Source: Paenibacillus cremeus (GTDB taxonomy: Bacteria > Bacillota > Bacilli > Paenibacillales > NBRC-103111). From it: a stretch of DNA of 64,000 nucleotides. Position numbers and translations under genes: made by a program. Below are positions 61,793-64,000 of this stretch, one piece after another (the stretch's first letter is position 1; every line of letters starts with the position of its first letter). The stretch is from positions 111,894 through 175,893 of the forward strand of contig NZ_VNJI01000010.1 in the NCBI RefSeq assembly GCF_007786445.1. The letters are read 5' to 3'. The notes beneath the pieces were generated by a model that saw only the letters and a program-made list of their open reading frames with translations, did no database searches and was not told the origin of the DNA.

Positions 61793-62698
61793 GTGTTAAA
61801 TATCAGTACGCCATTGGAGCTATATAGAGTGTTTTATGAAATTGCCCAAACTGGAAGCTTAAGCAAGGCCGCAGAACGGTTGTTCATCACCCAGCCAAGC
61901 GTCTCTTATGCCGTCAAGCAGCTCGAGGAGCAGCTAAATACAATGTTATTTTTGCGAAAATCCAAAGGGGTGGAGCTGACGCCGGAGGGGCGCGCACTGC
62001 TGGAATATGTACAGCCGGCAATGCTGCTGCTGGGGGAAGGGGAGCGGATGATCACGCAAGTCAAGAGCTTGGAAGCCGGAGAAATTCGAATCGGGGGAAG
62101 CGAGATCTTCATTAAGCAGTACTTGCTTTCCACTGTCGAAGCATTCCATAGGAAGCATCCGGGGATCAAGTTCAGCTTCATTCATGGAAAAACGCAAGAA
62201 ATTGTTCGTGCGCTGGAGGATGGGCGGATTGACCTTGGTATGGTCCATTTGCCGCTGGCAAACGCGGGTACAACGATATCGATCCTTGAGGATTGGCTGG
62301 CGGAGCCGATCTTTATTTGCGGCTCGCAAACCAAGTATGCCGCTCTTTGTGAGTGTCCTTCGCCCTCTTCAAAGCACTTTAAAGAACCGCTGATAGTCCT
62401 TTCGTCAGGGAGCAGTACACGCCGTTTCATCGAGCAGGAAGCCATGCGCTGTGGTGTACAGCTAATGCCAGAAATGGTCGTCGGAAGCGTGGATTTGATC
62501 AAGGAGCTGGTGCGCATGGGAATTGGTATCGCTGTCATTCATAGGGATCTGGTTGAACATGAATTGAACAAGGGCGTACTGCTGGAAATGCCGCTGGTCC
62601 AGCCGCTGCCGCAGCGAAGCATAGGGATCGCTACAAGCTCCAAACGAAGCCTATCCGCTGCGGCAGCCGCCTTCATGCAAATGAGAAGCTCCGGTTAA
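61793..62698 (+). CDS. LysR-family transcriptional regulator
   Basis: The roughly 301-residue regulator has an N-terminal winged helix-turn-helix (LYRVFYEIAQTGSLSKAAERL and then TQPSVSYAVKQLEEQL) and a substrate-binding domain from about 90 to the end. The start is doubtful: GTG 61793 has only GAGG overlapping it, and no ATG lies near. The nearest neighbours are HAD hydrolases on the other strand, and divergent transcription suggests it controls the 60937 gene. The stop shares TTAA with the convergent HAD gene. Confidence 0.85.
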   Translation: MLNISTPLELYRVFYEIAQTGSLSKAAERLFITQPSVSYAVKQLEEQLNTMLFLRKSKGVELTPEGRALLEYVQPAMLLLGEGERMITQVKSLEAGEIRIGGSEIFIKQYLLSTVEAFHRKHPGIKFSFIHGKTQEIVRALEDGRIDLGMVHLPLANAGTTISILEDWLAEPIFICGSQTKYAALCECPSPSSKHFKEPLIVLSSGSSTRRFIEQEAMRCGVQLMPEMVVGSVDLIKELVRMGIGIAVIHRDLVEHELNKGVLLEMPLVQPLPQRSIGIATSSKRSLSAAAAAFMQMRSSG

Positions 62699-63369
62699 CC
62701 GTTCGTTTCACCGTTTTGAAGCTGCTCGATCACGTCCTTCAGGTTCATCTGCTCCATGGAACCAAGCCGCATATGGTGCTCACCGAACGTCAATTGCGCT
62801 GTAACGGAATTCGGCACCGTAACGCAGTACAATCCAGCACGATGGGCCGCCAGGGCGCCATTCGGCGAGTCTTCGAACGCCACCGCTTCATGCGGCTGCA
62901 CCCCAAGCGCAGCGACGGCCTGCAGGTACAGCTCCGGGTCCGGCTTCACATTGGTCACATCATTACGGGTGCGGATAACATCAAACGCATTGAATAATCC
63001 GAAGCGCTGCAAGTAACCGCTGACCCACTCATAGGTTGAGCTCGAGGCCAGTCCGATGCGCAGTCCCAGCTCCCGGGCTTGCTCCAAGTAGGCACGCACC
63101 CCAGGTCTGACATCCGCCGTCATCATTTTTTGCTCATAAAGAGACTTGCGTAAGCTTCGGGCAGCTTCAACATCGTAAGGAGCACCTCTGCGCTGGGCTA
63201 AATCCTCATATGGATTGAAGACATTAGGCCCTGTCCCGATACAGACACCCCAAATCTCAATCGTCAGCTCGCTTCCGTGCCGGCGGTAAATCTCTTGAAA
63301 CGACTCGAATTCCGGGGTTTCCGTATCGAGAATTAAACCGTCGAAATCAAATACCATAGCTTTGATCAT
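62695..63369 (-). CDS. HAD-family hydrolase (YhcW/phosphoglucomutase-like)
   Basis: The 224-residue product is a HAD-IA enzyme with motif I MVFDFDGLILDTE, motif II LASSSTYEWV near 108, lysine NVKPDPELYL near 138, and motif IV FEDSPNGALAA near 160. The cap domain resembles beta-phosphoglucomutase-like proteins. ATG 63369 with GGAG at good distance. Terminates on a shared TTAA with the LysR gene. Confidence 0.88.
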   Translation of the reverse strand: MIKAMVFDFDGLILDTETPEFESFQEIYRRHGSELTIEIWGVCIGTGPNVFNPYEDLAQRRGAPYDVEAARSLRKSLYEQKMMTADVRPGVRAYLEQARELGLRIGLASSSTYEWVSGYLQRFGLFNAFDVIRTRNDVTNVKPDPELYLQAVAALGVQPHEAVAFEDSPNGALAAHRAGLYCVTVPNSVTAQLTFGEHHMRLGSMEQMNLKDVIEQLQNGETNG

Positions 63370-63553
63370 CTCTGTCAGCTCCTCTCCATAGCTGTATCGT
63401 ACTATGGGGAAGTTCCATTGAGTAGTATTTTTTTAGTAAACCGCTTCCAGCATGAATAATAAGTAAAAATTTAGTCAAGTTTGAATATCCAACTCAGGAA
63501 ATGGCAACGATATTCTAAGATAAACATTACATTACTTTAAAGGAGTGAAGTCC

Positions 63554-63724
63554 ATGGAAGCAAGTATGAGCGTAATCGATGTTATCGCCCAAATCCAAGA
63601 TTTAAAAAACAACGGTCATCAACTGAACAAGAAAAAACTAAAACAATCCCATCCCGAATTGCTGCAAAATGCGTTATTTTACTTCCCAAGCTGGGATCAT
63701 GCGGTGCAGAGTGCGGATGTTTAA
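63554..63724 (+). CDS. Short protein with HNR-like SW motif, 56 residues
   Basis: This gene is too short for many open-reading-frame filters. ATG 63554 has AAAGGAG nine bases upstream and a terminator follows. The product reads MEASMSVIDVIAQIQDLKNN to begin, then NKKKLKQSHPELLQNAL and SWDHAVQSADV. The pattern, helix-loop-helix then SW--A, resembles a single homing-endonuclease-associated repeat (HNR-type) found in Bacilli. The function is unknown. Confidence 0.65.
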   Translation: MEASMSVIDVIAQIQDLKNNGHQLNKKKLKQSHPELLQNALFYFPSWDHAVQSADV

Positions 63725-63729
63725 TTAGT

Positions 63730-63769
63730 AAAACCGACATCACATACAGGTGTCGGTTTTCTTTTTTTT
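63730..63769 (+). terminator. Terminator after the 56-codon gene
   Basis: AAAACCGACA (63730-63739) pairs with TGTCGGTTTT (63751-63760), followed by a T run to 63769. Confidence 0.85.
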
Positions 63770-63811
63770 CTACGGAAGTCCAATTAACTAACAGGATATT
63801 CCAATGCCTCT

Positions 63812-63838
63812 GTCGAAATAGTTAACAGCTATTTTGAC
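63812..63838. repeat. Leader hairpin before the transposase gene
   Basis: GTCGAAATAG (63812-63821) pairs with CTATTTTGAC (63829-63838) with one wobble. It lies 12 bases before the ATG, next to the GGAGG, and could damp transposase translation. Confidence 0.55.
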
Positions 63839-63850
63839 GGAGGTTTTCTT

Positions 63851-64000
63851 ATGCCCTTGCCCAAAAATCGAATTGTTCCTGAGAAAAAAATCTACTATCG
63901 TGCGGAAATCGAAAATTGTCCAGATTGCGGACGAAAGCTGAAACGCCATCACACTGCATGGAAGAAAAATGTTGCTACGCTTCAAGGTGTCATTCAGGTC
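63851..64000 (+). CDS. Probable transposase, N-terminal 50 codons only
   Basis: The gene starts at ATG 63851 after GGAGG and runs off the right edge. The visible part has a basic N-terminus, a zinc-ribbon-like ENCPDCGRKLKRHH and then WKKNVATLQGVIQV, a pattern seen at the start of transposases that bind their ends by a zinc ribbon. The catalytic domain is not in the window. The element's family is not assigned. Confidence 0.6.
   Translation, partial: MPLPKNRIVPEKKIYYRAEIENCPDCGRKLKRHHTAWKKNVATLQGVIQV

Overview
The window is a chromosomal segment of an endospore-forming Gram-positive bacterium, most likely Paenibacillus or a close relative in the Paenibacillaceae. The evidence is a spore protein gene (tlp), a GerA-type germinant receptor operon, spoVK, a KapB-like protein and a YhcN/YlaJ-type spore lipoprotein. 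The lexA | yneA-ynzC and spoVK-hflX-ynbB-glnR-glnA gene orders match Bacillus subtilis, and base composition is moderate. Most genes lie on the minus strand, and many start at TTG or GTG behind good Shine-Dalgarno sites. No rRNA, tRNA or CRISPR array was seen. The only mobile element is the start of a probable insertion sequence at the right edge.

Layout. 1-15.8 kb: mixed housekeeping genes. These are purT, an HxlR regulator, a spore lipoprotein, a TRIC-type channel with an oxidoreductase, a two-component system, KapB, a thioredoxin-like protein, two ABC-F ATPases around a C39 peptidase-like lipoprotein, an M42 aminopeptidase and an ASCH protein. 15.8-28.0 kb: a complete-looking Tad/Flp-type pilus locus (TadZ, TadA, TadB, TadC, Flp1 pilin, two TadE-like proteins, a DUF5702-like protein, prepilin peptidase). 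It continues into an FHA protein, a PP2C phosphatase and a striking decapeptide-repeat protein. Two genes of this locus carry single-base homopolymer frameshifts. 28.2-37.2 kb: DNA and RNA maintenance genes. mrfA-mrfB, a Fpg/Nei glycosylase and endonuclease IV are followed by a receiver-like protein, a YlmA-like ABC ATPase and two methyltransferases. The promoter in front of mrfA has a near-perfect LexA box in its spacer. 37.2-42.8 kb: a possible aminolipid operon (OlsB-like N-acyltransferase, HtrB-like acyltransferase, membrane hydrolase), then alkA-cidA-cidB and tlp. 42.8-49.1 kb: RNase Z, metH, mtnD and a HAD hydrolase. 49.1-51.2 kb: the SOS control module (ynzC, yneA, lexA) with four LexA boxes. 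51.2-55 kb: a germinant receptor operon in B-A-C order. 55-60.8 kb: glnA, glnR with a perfect GlnR box, ynbB, hflX and spoVK. 60.9-64 kb: two HAD hydrolases, a LysR regulator, a 56-codon gene and the transposase start.

Functional themes are DNA damage repair and its SOS control, sporulation and germination, nitrogen control by GlnR, sulfur amino acid metabolism, and surface pilus assembly with a phospho-dependent regulatory tail. The least understood parts are the Tad locus tail (FHA, PP2C, decad repeats), its two frameshifts, the apparent LexA control of mrfAB, and the OlsB-like/HtrB-like acyltransferase pair.
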